DNA of 34,530 nucleotides, taken from contig NZ_JBPESN010000022.1 of NCBI RefSeq assembly GCF_051710625.1, positions 1 to 34,530 of the forward strand, in the 5' to 3' direction. Under the pieces are notes generated by a model, which had not been told where the DNA came from, searched no databases, and worked only from the letters and a program-made list of their open reading frames with translations. Below, one piece after another: positions 1-9,626 of this stretch. Every line of letters starts with the position of its first letter. The first letter of the stretch is position 1. The position numbers and the translations under genes are program-made. The DNA is from JBPESN01 sp051710625 (GTDB lineage: Bacteria; Pseudomonadota; Gammaproteobacteria; Enterobacterales; Enterobacteriaceae).

Positions 1-686
1 TGGCAACCCAGAGAGGCTTCCGGACGGGGCGCTGGCTCGCAGGCAGGCTCATGAAAAAGCTGGGGTTGGTCAGTTGTCAGCAGCCGACGCACAGGTATAA
101 GCCGTGGCGGTCAGGAGCATGTTGCGATCCCGAATTATCTTGAGCGCCAGTTCGCTGTAACGGAGCCAAACTAGATATGGTGCGGCGATGTGACGTATAT
201 CTGGACCGGGAAACGCTGGGCATACCTTGCGGTTGTTCTTGATCTGTTCGCGAGGAAACCGGTGGGCTAGGCTATGTCGTTCTCCCCGGACAGCAGACTG
301 ACCATCAAAGCACTGGAAATGGCATGGAAAACGCGTGGTAAACCAGCCGAAGTAATGTTCCACAGCGATCAGGGTAGCCACTATACGAGCAAGCAGTTCC
401 GACAGTTGCTGTGGCGTTACCGGATCAAACAAAGCATGAGTCGGCGGGCTAACTGTTGGGATAACAGTCCGATGGAGCGCTTCTTCCGCAGCCTGAAGAC
501 AGAATGGGTGCCGACAAAGGGTTACAACAGCTTCAGCGAAGCAGCTCATGAAATTACCGACTATATCGTAAGATATTACAGCGCACTCAGGCCGCATGAA
601 TATAACGGTGGTTGCCACCAAATGAATCAGAAATATAGATACTGGAAAAACGCTAACGCGGTGGCCAGTTTTAGTTGACCACTACA
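1..686 (+). mobile_element. IS3-family element, 3' part, defective copy (IS copy 1)
   Basis: This is the right-hand part of an IS3-family element; the left part lies outside the window. It ends with the inverted-repeat end CCACTACA, also found on the other copies in this window. The orfB (DDE transposase, rve domain) coding sequence is readable: a segment with FHSDQGSHYTS (second acidic residue) and NCWDNSPMERFFRSLK (catalytic Glu region) lies in the open frame from 274 to 678. Upstream the frame is broken by an extra base near 100 and a TAG near 172, both shared with the copy at 2642-3891, and by a private Trp-to-TAG change near 270. No active transposase can come from this copy. Its end lies 34 bp upstream of the rRNA P2 promoter. 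Confidence 0.9.
274..678 (+). pseudogene. Transposase orfB C-terminal fragment (IS3 family)
   Basis: This is the open remnant of orfB in IS copy 1, 134 residues long. It covers the C-terminal half of the rve/DDE integrase core, with HSDQGSHYTS carrying the second Asp and the SPMERFFRSLK segment carrying the catalytic Glu. The first catalytic Asp region (DVTYIWTGKRWAY) can be read just upstream in the same frame but is separated by a stop codon. A one-base deletion near 608 changes the last ~25 residues compared with the copy at 2642-3891. It is certainly non-functional. Confidence 0.85.
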
Positions 687-720
687 ACAGTTGGACGACG
701 CAGAAGTTGGCCTGGCAGGC

Positions 721-748
721 TTGACTCTGTAAGAGGAAAGCGTAATAT
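721..748 (+). promoter_or_regulatory. rRNA operon P2-type promoter
   Basis: TTGACT at 721-726 and TAATAT at 743-748 are separated by 16 bp, the spacing and -35 sequence typical of enterobacterial rrn P2 promoters. The P1 promoter and Fis-binding upstream region normally found ~110 bp further upstream are not present: IS copy 1 ends at 686. The 16S gene therefore probably depends on P2 or on read-through from the IS. Confidence 0.75.
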
Positions 749-784
749 ATGCACTTCGCGCCAGCCGGATTCCGGCAGCGTAGC

Positions 785-796
785 GCTCCTTAACAA
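785..796 (+). promoter_or_regulatory. rrn leader boxA (antitermination nut site)
   Basis: GCTCCTTAACAA is followed by TTATCAGACAATC, the conserved leader context of the enterobacterial rrn boxA, where NusB/S10 binds the nascent RNA. The usual consensus is GCTCTTTAACAA, so there is one T-to-C change in the core. The spacer boxA at 4238-4249 has the consensus. Confidence 0.7.
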
Positions 797-921
797 TTTA
801 TCAGACAATCTGTGTGGGCACTCACAAGACGATATCGACATACCGAAGTATCAAGTCTTAAAGAGTAAACAACGAATATTTATAGGAATGGCAATTTTAA
901 TTCTTTGAGCATCAAGCTTTT

Positions 922-2462
<1,541 letters not shown>

Positions 2463-2535
2463 CCAAAACGATACGTCGAGTGACGTGTCCACACAGATTG
2501 TCTGATAACTGTAACGAGCAAGAAAAACCTGCTAT

Positions 2536-2612
<77 letters not shown>

Positions 2613-2701
2613 GTTCTGCTTATTTCCGTGGGTTCCCAGTACGTAGTGGCACACTGAATTTGGCCGCCTGAACAGAGGTGATATGCTCACCTCAGAACAA
2701 C

Positions 2702-3016
2702 ATGGGTGCACCAACGAAAAGAAAAAATTTTAGTTCTGAATTCAAACGCCAATCCGCTCAACTGGTTGTCGACCAAAATTACGCCGCCGCGCCAGCAGCA
2801 AAAGCCATGAACGTCGGTTTTTCTACGATGACGAAATGGGTAAAACAACCGCGTGATGAGCGACAGGGGAAAACGCCAAAAGCCTCTCCCATAAACCGCG
2901 GAACAAATCGAAATACGTGAGCTCAAGAAGAAGGTACAACATATTGAAATGGAAAACGAAATATTAAAAAGGCTACAGCGCTCTTGATGTCATACTCCCT
3001 GAACAGTTCTCGTTAA
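2702..3016 (+). pseudogene. Transposase orfA, frameshifted (IS3 family)
   Basis: The conceptual product starts MGAPTKRKNFSSEFKRQSAQ and contains an HTH region (AAKAMNVGFSTMTKWVKQ) followed by a leucine-zipper-like stretch (QIEIRELKKK then IEMENEILKKA). An extra base near 2893 shifts the frame after KASP, and a missing A near 2968 in the A-rich track shifts it back, after which it reads to the TAA at 3014-3016. The A-rich run before GGCTAC is where IS3 elements normally use a programmed -1 frameshift to make OrfAB; here it is shortened. An upstream in-frame ATG at 2678 is less likely. Confidence 0.8.
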
Positions 3017-3883
3017 TCGGGAAACTCAGAGCGCATCATCCTGTGGCCACACTCTGCCACGTGTTCAGAGTTCATCGCAGCAGTTACAAATACTGGAAAA
3101 GTCGTCCTGACAGGCCAGACGACAGGCGAACGGTATTGTGCAGTCAGGGTGATGAACTGCACAATATCAGCCATGGTGCAGCTGGCGCGAGAAGTATCGC
3201 CTCTCTGGCAACCCAGAGAGGCTTCCGGACGGGGCGCTGGCTCGCAGGCAGGCTCATGAAAAAGCTGGGGTTGGTCAGTTGTCAGCAGCCGACGCACAGG
3301 TATAAGCCGTGGCGGTCAGGAGCATGTTGCGATCCCGAATTATCTTGAGCGCCAGTTCGCTGTAACGGAGCCAAACTAGATATGGTGCGGCGATGTGACG
3401 TATATCTGGACCGGGAAACGCTGGGCATACCTTGCGGTTGTTCTTGATCTGTTCGCGAGGAAACCGGTGGGCTGGGCTATATCGTTCTCCCCGGACAGCA
3501 GACTGACCATCAAAGCACTGGAAATAGCATGGGAAACGCGTGGTAAACCAGCCGGAGTGATGTTCCACAGCGATCAAGGTAGCCACTATACGAGCAGGCA
3601 GTTCCGACAGTTGCTGTGGCGTTACCGGATCAAACAAAGCACGAGTCGGCGTGGTAACTGTTGGGATAACAGTCCGATGAAGCGCTTCTTCAGAAGTCTA
3701 AAAAACGAGTGGATACCGGTAACGGGCTACATAAGCTTGAGCGAAGCAGCTCATGAAATTACCGGCTATATCGTAAGATATTACAGCGCACTCAGGCCGC
3801 ATGAATATAACGGTGGGTTGCCACCAAACGAATCAGAAAATAGATACTGAAAAAACGCTAACGCGGTGGCCAGTTTTAGTTGA
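3017..3883 (+). pseudogene. Transposase orfB (DDE/rve), multiply broken (IS3 family)
   Basis: The N-terminal part with HVFRVHRSSYKYW reads from 3043. An extra base near 3308 (AAGCCGTGG in place of AAGCGTGG) diverts it to a stop at 3346-3348. In the restored frame there is a TAG at about 3376 in place of a Gln codon, then the catalytic core reads openly from 3395: DVTYIWTGKRW, FHSDQGSHYTS and NCWDNSPMKRFFRSLK. The C-terminus has a Trp-to-TGA change at 3848-3850 just before the ancestral stop at 3881-3883. The frameshift and TAG are identical in IS copy 1. Confidence 0.85.
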
Positions 3884-4060
3884 CCACTACAAGTGATGAA
3901 GAGGGCAGTATGTTGCCGACAGGCGGCATACAAGACTGTGCGTCGGAAGGCGGAGAAAGAGAGACTGGCTGTCGTCCTGTCGCGGTGCGGTATCGGGGTT
4001 TACCGGCGGGTAACCGGTATCGTCGCGGGTGAGCGACGGCATATGCAAGGTGAACAACTT

Positions 4061-4136
4061 GGGGCTATAGCTCAGCTGGGAGAGCGCCTGTTTTGCACGC
4101 AGGAGGTCAGCGGTTCGATCCCGCTTAGCTCCACCA
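4061..4136 (+). tRNA. alaT: tRNA-Ala (anticodon TGC)
   Basis: A 76-nt tRNA with encoded CCA and anticodon TGC in the loop TTTGCAC. Compared with the E. coli tRNA-Ala1B I recall, the first T-stem pair is exchanged (A-T instead of T-A) with both sides changed, and the last anticodon-stem pair is T-G instead of C-G. Both changes keep pairing, so the tRNA looks functional. It is separated from tRNA-Ile by IS copy 2. Confidence 0.93.
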
Positions 4137-4237
4137 TTCCGCTGCGGAGTAGTAGTTTGGTTATTTGTGGGGATGAGAAGGTTTTTTTGCCGTAGTGTTA
4201 TTTCAGAGCGTGTTGACAAAGCGCGCTGCGAAATACC

Positions 4238-4249
4238 GCTCTTTAACAA
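4238..4249 (+). promoter_or_regulatory. Spacer boxA (rRNA antitermination) upstream of 23S
   Basis: GCTCTTTAACAA followed by TCCGGAACAAGCTGAAAA is the conserved boxA of the 16S-23S spacer downstream of the spacer tRNAs. It precedes the 23S 5' end by about 330 bp. The rest of 4137-4579 is ordinary spacer with no other gene. Confidence 0.65.
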
Positions 4250-4579
4250 TCCGGAACAAGCTGAAAATTTGAAACACATGCTGAAGTGCAAACTCAGTAT
4301 GCGAGTCTCTCAAACAAAGTAAGCAAACCTGAGGTAACGCTCACGCGTTATCACTGCAGCGCGACAGGCACTGTCGTTTCTGCGCGGTCTTCACAGACTA
4401 CACCGGGTTTCGCCTAATAACGGCACCCAAACGAGACGGTGCAAACGGCTGAAAGCCCAGGCGCACGGCACGCAGGCACCGCAGTGAACTTAATGTTCAT
4501 GAGGATGCCTAGTACCGCGCAACGCCAAATTTCGGACGTGCAGCCCGTCGCTAACGGAGCAAACAGCTCAGGGTTGTGA

Positions 4580-5636
4580 GGTTAAGTGACTAAGCGTACA
4601 CGGTGGATGCCTAGACAGTCAGAGGCGATGAAGGACGTGCTAATCTACGAAAAGCGCCAGTGAGCCGATATGAAGCGTTATCGGCCGGCGATGTCCGAAT
4701 GGGGAAACCCGGTGCAATTCGTTGCATCATCGTTAAGTGAATCCATAGCTTAACGAAGCGAACCAGGGGAACTGAAACATCTCAGTACCCTGAGAAAAAA
4801 ATCAACCGAGATTCCCCCAGTAGCGGCAAGCGAAGGGGGAACAGCCCAGAGCCATCATCAGCTTGCGCATCAGGAGAAAGGTCTGAAAAGTCCGGCGACA
4901 AAAAGTGATAGCCCCGTATCCGAAGGTGCGCTTGTTGTAAGCTTGATGAATTAAGGCGGGACACGTGATATCCTGTCTGAAGATAAGGGGACCATCCTCC
5001 AAGGCTAAATACTCCTGACTGACCGATAGTAAACCAGTACCGTGAGGGAAAGGCGAAAAGAACCCCGGCGAGGGGAATAAAATAGAACCTGAAACCGTGT
5101 ACGTACAAGCAGTAAAAGCATCCTTCGGGGTGTGACTGCGTACCTTTTGTATAATGAGTCAGCGACTTATATGCTGTAGCAAGGTTAACCGTATAGGGAA
5201 GTTGCAGGAAAACCAAGTCTCAACTGGGCGTCTAGTTGCAAGGTATAAAACCCGAAACCCGGTGATCTAGCCATGGGCAGGTTGAAGGTTGGGTAACACT
5301 AACTGGAAGACCGAACCGACTAATGGTTGAAAAATTAGCGGATGGCTCGTGGCTGAGACTGAAAGGCCGATCAAATCGGAAAATAGCTGGTTCTCCCCGA
5401 AAGCTATTTAAGTAGCGCCTCGTGAAGTCATCTACGGGGGTAGAGTACTGTTTCGGCTAGGGGTCCATCCCGGGTTAGTAACCCGATGCAAATTGCGAAT
5501 ACCGTAAAATGTTATCACGAGAGACACACAGCGGGTGCTAACGTCCGTCGTGAAGAGGGAAACAACCCAGATCGCCAGGATGTTAGCTTAGAAACAGTTA
5601 TCATTTAAAGAATGCGTAATAGTTCACTGGTCGAGT
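4580..5636 (+). rRNA. rrl: 23S ribosomal RNA, truncated 5' fragment (non-functional)
   Basis: Starts at the conserved GGTTAAGTGACTAAGCGTACACGG and follows the large-subunit rRNA to the segment CACTGGTCGAGT just after the GTPase-associated centre, about E. coli position 1120 by memory. There the 23S sequence stops and an IS end begins. Inside, about 58 nt are missing near 5577, where AGATCGCCAG is joined directly to GATGTTAGC; short GCCAG repeats in the normal sequence explain this. The GTPase-centre loop carries several G-to-A and C-to-T changes. The 3' two thirds of 23S and the 5S gene are absent, so no working large-subunit RNA can come from here. Confidence 0.93.
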
Positions 5637-5653
5637 TTTAGTTGACCACTACA
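5634..5653 (+). mobile_element. IS3-family right-end remnant (20 bp) truncating 23S
   Basis: AGTTTTAGTTGACCACTACA is identical to the right terminus of IS copies 1 and 2. It is fused directly to 23S, sharing the bases AGT at the junction. Nothing else of the element remains, which suggests an adjacent deletion that removed the rest of the IS together with the 3' end of the rRNA operon. Confidence 0.85.
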
Positions 5654-5808
5654 AAGTGTGTTGTGCCGTGTTAGTCAACCAAAGGTTTTTTTGTGTAATG
5701 GGTGTTAAATAAGCCATAATAACTTTGTATTAAGGTAAAAGTGAAAGTGATCAGCAATGTAAAAAAGAAACTTTACGGAATCATGTGTAAAACTTCTTAT
5801 AAGGCATG

Positions 5809-5842
5809 CTGGTACGGCGTTAGAAGCTGTAGCGGTAAGCCG
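5809..5842 (+). promoter_or_regulatory. Degenerate JUMPstart/ops-like element
   Basis: The sequence contains CTGGTA, then GCGTTA, AAGC and GCGGTAAGC in the same order as the JUMPstart element (CTGGTA-GCTGTTAAGC-GGCGGTAGCG) found upstream of enterobacterial capsule and O-antigen operons, where the ops core recruits RfaH for antitermination. The match is imperfect, notably AGCGGTAAG for the ops core GGCGGTAGC. Its position, ~400 bp before a long glycan operon on the same strand, supports the reading. Confidence 0.35.
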
Positions 5843-5993
5843 TTAAAACGCTTAAGTGAGATGAAGAGGACGTAAAAAGGAATAGACAGCGCTAAAAAGA
5901 GTACTTCAGCAATTAAATGGATGTAATACAGAACAAAACTAACTTTTAAAGTTATTATTTGAAGCACATAAAATTGCGCGATAATAGACTATT

Positions 5994-6128
5994 ATGGAGA
6001 CTTTGTTTAGTGAAAGAATTTCAAATCAAGAAGTTGCAGTAGTAGTGCACCCTATTGAATTGCAAAAAAATTTACACGGGCTCCTCTATGTTTCTCCATC
6101 ATCTAATGTTATAGTTTCTGGACACTAA
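5994..6128 (+). CDS. Small open frame, 44 aa, unknown
   Basis: An ATG-to-TAA frame encoding METLFSERISNQEVAVVVHP and 24 further residues. There is no clear ribosome binding site, no membrane segment and no family I recognise. It could be a chance frame in AT-rich DNA or the remnant of a longer gene. Listed only because it is the one frame of any length in this leader. Confidence 0.15.
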   Translation: METLFSERISNQEVAVVVHPIELQKNLHGLLYVSPSSNVIVSGH

Positions 6129-6247
6129 TCTTCATATGTATATTTTACTAAATATAGCTCATTAGGGAATATATAAGTATAATAAACTTTGTGTTTAATG
6201 AGTTGTAATCAATGCATTGCATAACTTCAAAAAAATGAGAAAGATTT

Positions 6248-6574
6248 ATGAAAAGTTATCATCTGAACGAAATGCTGAAAGGCTGGTTTGTTGGGGCTTT
6301 TACTCCGTCTTTGTATATCACCAAAGATGTCGGGGTCGCCGTTCAGCATTTTAAAGCAGGCGATTACGAGGTAAAACACCTTCATAAGATTGCTACGGAA
6401 ATCACTGTTATTGTATCAGGCGCTGTTAGAATGAATGGCACGAAATATATAGCTGGCAGCATTATCAAGATTCTTCCTGGCGAAAGCACCGACTTCGAGG
6501 CGCTAGAGGATACTGTTACTACGGTAGTTAAATTACCCGGCATATTAAATGATAAATATTTAGTGGGAGAATGA
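6248..6574 (+). CDS. Small cupin-domain protein
   Basis: A 108-residue single-domain protein. The pattern VAVQHFKAGDYEVKHLHKIATEITVIVSGAVRMNGTKYIAGSIIKILPGES has the two cupin motifs: a G-D-x-x-x-x-H-x-H type first motif with H52-H54-like residues and E in the following strand, and a G-x-I-x-x-x-P-G second motif. Such small cupins often accompany sugar-nucleotide genes and act as isomerases or epimerases, or bind small ligands; the substrate cannot be read here. It is the first gene of the + strand glycan cluster, and its TGA is followed one base later by the ATG of the nucleotidyltransferase, indicating translational coupling. Start chosen at the ATG after GAGAAAG. Confidence 0.7.
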   Translation: MKSYHLNEMLKGWFVGAFTPSLYITKDVGVAVQHFKAGDYEVKHLHKIATEITVIVSGAVRMNGTKYIAGSIIKILPGESTDFEALEDTVTTVVKLPGILNDKYLVGE

Positions 6575-6575
6575 C

Positions 6576-7334
6576 ATGTTAAATATTGTAATTCCTATGG
6601 CCGGCCGGGGTAGTCGATTTTCTTCAGCAGGTTTTACAGACCCGAAACCACTTGTTTATTTGAATAATAAACGCATGATTGAAGTCGTTGTTAACAACTT
6701 AACACCCGCGCAGCAGCCGCACAGATTCATTTTCGTCTGCCAGCAGGAGCATCTGGATCGCTACAATTACGAAGCCGAGCTAAAGAAAATTGCCCCCGAA
6801 TGCATCATTATTGGTATAAGTGATGTCACTGAAGGTGCGGTTTGCACAGTGATGCGCGCTGAAAAGTATATCAATAACGAACATGCTTTAATGATTGCTA
6901 ATTCCGATCAATGGGTTGATATTGCGATCGATGACTATCTTGCAGAGATAGCGAAAAACAATCTTGATGGCCTGATTATGACTATGAAAGCGGACGATGC
7001 AAAATGGTCTTATGTTGAGCTGAATGAACGGGGAATGGTGGTTAACGTAGTTGAAAAAGTCGTCGTATCCGATGAGGCCACTGTTGGAGTTTATAATTAT
7101 AAACATGGCAAAAATTTCTGTCGCTGTGTAAAGCAGATGATCGAGAGAAATCAACGTATAAACGGTGAGTTCTATGTTGCACCTGCTTATAATTATATGC
7201 TTACAGAAGGTAAGTTAAAAATTGGTATATACAATGTAGGAAGCGAAGCTGATGGCATGTATGGTTTAGGAACACCATCAGATTTGGAACTCTTCAAAAG
7301 GTTGCCGATATTCGCCAAAGCAGTATCGTTTTAA
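6576..7334 (+). CDS. Sugar-phosphate nucleotidyltransferase (GT-A-like NTP transferase)
   Basis: A 252-residue protein of the NTP_transferase superfamily, which activates a sugar- or polyol-phosphate as an NDP derivative. The N-terminal triphosphate loop is PMAGRGSRF (residues ~8-15), followed by the Lys of DPKPL (~23-27). NSDQWVD (~109-115) supplies the metal-binding Asp, and the C-terminal part ends with a YGLGTPSDLELF motif typical of hexose-phosphate nucleotidyltransferases. All signature residues are present, so it should be active. The nucleotide and sugar are not readable. GGGAGA precedes the ATG, and the gene is tightly coupled to the cupin gene. A divergent relative lies at 13504. 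Confidence 0.8.
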   Translation: MLNIVIPMAGRGSRFSSAGFTDPKPLVYLNNKRMIEVVVNNLTPAQQPHRFIFVCQQEHLDRYNYEAELKKIAPECIIIGISDVTEGAVCTVMRAEKYINNEHALMIANSDQWVDIAIDDYLAEIAKNNLDGLIMTMKADDAKWSYVELNERGMVVNVVEKVVVSDEATVGVYNYKHGKNFCRCVKQMIERNQRINGEFYVAPAYNYMLTEGKLKIGIYNVGSEADGMYGLGTPSDLELFKRLPIFAKAVSF

Positions 7335-7359
7335 TCTTTAGGCCCAGTAGGATTTCTAA

Positions 7360-9114
7360 GTGAAGCTCATCAGATTAAAGCATGATAAAAAGACAAACTA
7401 TTACAATGTTAAACACACGCAAAAGCTGGAGTTATCTTTCTTGCGCGATGTGGGTCATACGACGGTAATTACCTTCCGTAATCTCGTGGTGCCAATGACA
7501 AAAAAGAAAGAGTACACAGTTAATGGCGTCTCGCGATATTTGTTTGACGACATTGATGATGTCCTTTTGTATAACGTACAATCAGATTCACCTCTTTATG
7601 CACAAATTTTTTGGGATGTAGCTCACCAAGTAAAAATTTCTGGCATGATCTATCTTGTAGAAATTTATGATACAGACTGCTTGATCGAAAAGTCTTATTT
7701 TAAAGATGCCTTTCAAGAAGTCGAAACAGCATCGAATTATATCAGAGCTTTTCAGAAAAAAAGCCCCCTGATTATTGAGGCTGATCGTGGTCTTGATGAA
7801 TGGACATTCTGCATACCTGTCGGACCTGAAAAGCCGCTATTTCTCAATAAATGTGTTGAGCGTATTCTTGAATTAGATATACCCAATAAAGAGATAATAC
7901 TTTGTGGTATGCCTCATAAAGATTTTAGATTCTTTGACAAGGTAAGAATTGTCGGTGAGGATATACCCGCGCCGCCTGTGCATATTACCCGGAAAAAAAA
8001 CACCCTTGCGCGTGCTGCGACACTAAAAAATTTATGCATCATTCATGACCGTGTAATGCTACCTAAAAACTTTGTCCAAGCGATGGAAAGTTTTGGTGAT
8101 GATTTTCCGCTAACGGGTCTTCAATCGTTTTTTTTCGCAGACAAGAAAAATTTAATACCGCGTCGCTATTCAGATTTTGGAACTACAAGTGAAGATATCA
8201 CAAAAATATTTAACCTTCATGCAATGACGAAGAAAGAAATGCGACTTATTGGGCGTAAAGGTCTATTTTGCCAAAACCCAATGCGGAAAACCTATGGATG
8301 TGATTATTTGACAGGAAGCCTATACATTTGTAAGACGAAGCTTTGGAATTATTGTCCGCAAAACGAATTATTATATTGGGACGATTTTGAAGATATTGAG
8401 CATAATATCAGAGCGGCGTGTTTGGGTATTCCTGTGATTATAAATCCCTATTCGATGACGCAAAGTATGAATAACAGATCTATTATGCACTATTATGGTT
8501 ATTATAGTGTTTTTTCTTATAAGGGTAAACTCAGCCAGCGTCGGGCTATAACTGAAGCACTCCCCTTTTTGCGGCGTAAACCTTTGTTCAGGATAACCAT
8601 ACAAGAGGCTAAGAGGAAACTTTTTCGTATTGCAAAAAAATATGCAGCAGAAGATAAGGTTTTTCACGTTATTAACCGGCAATCTTTTTCTGGTCAATCA
8701 CGGTTGAAAACCATAATAATGGTGATTAAAAGTATTAAAATCCCTCTTTGGGAGGTGGAACAATTTGTTGCCGATTTTGAAAAGGATGTTCTTTGTGAAA
8801 GCATCCCCCCTCTTTATCGAAGCGATTTGATAGACACTCTAAAGTCATCCATAAGTGCCACAGATAAAAAAACTGCATTGATCACCATGCCTTTTCTGCA
8901 AAATCAAGTTTCCCATACTATAATCCATAGTCCATTTATGGAAAATAAGCACGATTGGTTTATCCGAAAAACGGTTCTTCAAAAGCTATGTAATAAATTA
9001 TCTGCTTTTCAAATGAAATATTGTATGAATGGTGTATATTTTAAACTCAGTGTTCAGGAGATTACGGCCCTCATAGAAGGCACAACCGTTTATAAGAATG
9101 AGAATGACAAATAA
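7360..9114 (+). CDS. Large glycosyltransferase-like protein (584 aa)
   Basis: A 584-residue soluble protein in the glycan cluster. Residues ~150-390 look like a GT-A glycosyltransferase core: a strand-helix start WTFCIPVGPEKPLFLNKCVE, then LARAATLKNLCIIHDRVMLP where the DxD-type motif would sit (HDR), then LYWDDFEDIEHNIRAACLGI with the acidic segment expected for a catalytic base. The first ~140 residues have a pattern loosely like the end of a class I methyltransferase fold (IFWDVAHQVKISGMIYLVEI), but no SAM-binding glycine loop is seen. The C-terminal ~190 residues are unassigned. A role in assembling the exported glycan is inferred from context. The stop overlaps the next start by one base (TAATG). 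Confidence 0.6.
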   Translation: MKLIRLKHDKKTNYYNVKHTQKLELSFLRDVGHTTVITFRNLVVPMTKKKEYTVNGVSRYLFDDIDDVLLYNVQSDSPLYAQIFWDVAHQVKISGMIYLVEIYDTDCLIEKSYFKDAFQEVETASNYIRAFQKKSPLIIEADRGLDEWTFCIPVGPEKPLFLNKCVERILELDIPNKEIILCGMPHKDFRFFDKVRIVGEDIPAPPVHITRKKNTLARAATLKNLCIIHDRVMLPKNFVQAMESFGDDFPLTGLQSFFFADKKNLIPRRYSDFGTTSEDITKIFNLHAMTKKEMRLIGRKGLFCQNPMRKTYGCDYLTGSLYICKTKLWNYCPQNELLYWDDFEDIEHNIRAACLGIPVIINPYSMTQSMNNRSIMHYYGYYSVFSYKGKLSQRRAITEALPFLRRKPLFRITIQEAKRKLFRIAKKYAAEDKVFHVINRQSFSGQSRLKTIIMVIKSIKIPLWEVEQFVADFEKDVLCESIPPLYRSDLIDTLKSSISATDKKTALITMPFLQNQVSHTIIHSPFMENKHDWFIRKTVLQKLCNKLSAFQMKYCMNGVYFKLSVQEITALIEGTTVYKNENDK

Positions 9115-9605
9115 TGCAGATCAGTTATGAAAAAATGACCGAAGAACGATATTTACAGCTCACGCTTTTTCGGCAAGCTGGAGAAGAAAAACGTGAAGGA
9201 TTTGACTTGCTAATCGATATGTCAAAAATTAAAAACTCATCATGTCGAAATTTTAGAATCAGTCTTCCTGATGATTGTAAAATGCTTAATATTAACTTTA
9301 TTCAGTTAAATAATGATTTTTTCCATGAGAACTTATCTTTCCTCCGCAGTTTACTAATGGTGTTTTGTAAAAGAAAATTAGTACACAATGTCAATATTAG
9401 AATCTACTCTCAGCATTATGCTTTTTATCAAAAGGAAATAGACTCTTCAATCTTCTGTGATTCTAAAGATGGTTTTGGCAATAATAATTGCCGTGTTAGC
9501 TTTAGGAAGATCTTGCTGGCCATTGCGTTACGAAAAATAGTGGGATTAAGGTTGTCTGGCATTGCTTATAAAGCCTATCGCTATTTGAAAAAACTGTTCA
9601 GTTAG
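9114..9605 (+). CDS. Conserved-position hypothetical protein in glycan cluster
   Basis: A 163-residue protein starting MQISYEKMTEERYLQLTLFR. I recognise no domain. It is rich in Asn, Phe and Lys, without a signal peptide; a weakly hydrophobic basic C-terminus (ILLAIALRKIVGLRLSGIAY to the end) could contact the membrane. The ATG overlaps the stop of the 584-aa protein by one base, so the two are translationally coupled and may act together. It lies just before the WavE-family gene. Confidence 0.5.
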   Translation: MQISYEKMTEERYLQLTLFRQAGEEKREGFDLLIDMSKIKNSSCRNFRISLPDDCKMLNINFIQLNNDFFHENLSFLRSLLMVFCKRKLVHNVNIRIYSQHYAFYQKEIDSSIFCDSKDGFGNNNCRVSFRKILLAIALRKIVGLRLSGIAYKAYRYLKKLFS

Positions 9606-9626
9606 CGTTTCTCGCTGGATTTAACG

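Larger units (their letters stand above)
2642..3891 (+). mobile_element. IS3-family element, near full length, defective (IS copy 2)
   Basis: This is an element of about 1250 bp with imperfect terminal inverted repeats: (T/C)GTAGTGGCACACTGAATTTGGCC on the left pairs with the reverse complement of the right end, TGTAGTGGTCAACTAAAACTGGCC. It holds the two consecutive frames orfA (HTH, leucine zipper) and orfB (rve/DDE) of the IS3 family. It lies in the 16S-23S spacer between tRNA-Ile and tRNA-Ala. No clear target duplication is visible. Both reading frames carry frameshifts and a stop, so it is inactive. Copy 1 (1-686) is in the same orientation. Confidence 0.92.
5654..6247. other. AT-rich non-coding leader before the glycan gene cluster
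   Basis: About 590 bp without a convincing gene. The base composition changes sharply to AT-rich right after the IS end at 5653. It contains the JUMPstart-like element at 5809-5842 and a 44-codon open frame at 5994-6128. The last ~120 bp before the first gene are very AT-rich and probably hold a promoter or long leader, but no -35/-10 pair stands out. It may be the remains of genes lost upstream of the cluster. Confidence 0.6.

Noticed and set aside
4782..5216. Minus-strand frame of 144 aa in the 23S fragment
   Set aside because: It is the complement of rRNA sequence, a known source of spurious hypothetical proteins.
5804..5845. Possible continuation of 23S (GGCATGCTGG resembles a 23S segment)
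   Set aside because: Only about ten bases agree with the 23S sequence I recall and the following bases do not; a JUMPstart-like reading fits the order of motifs better.
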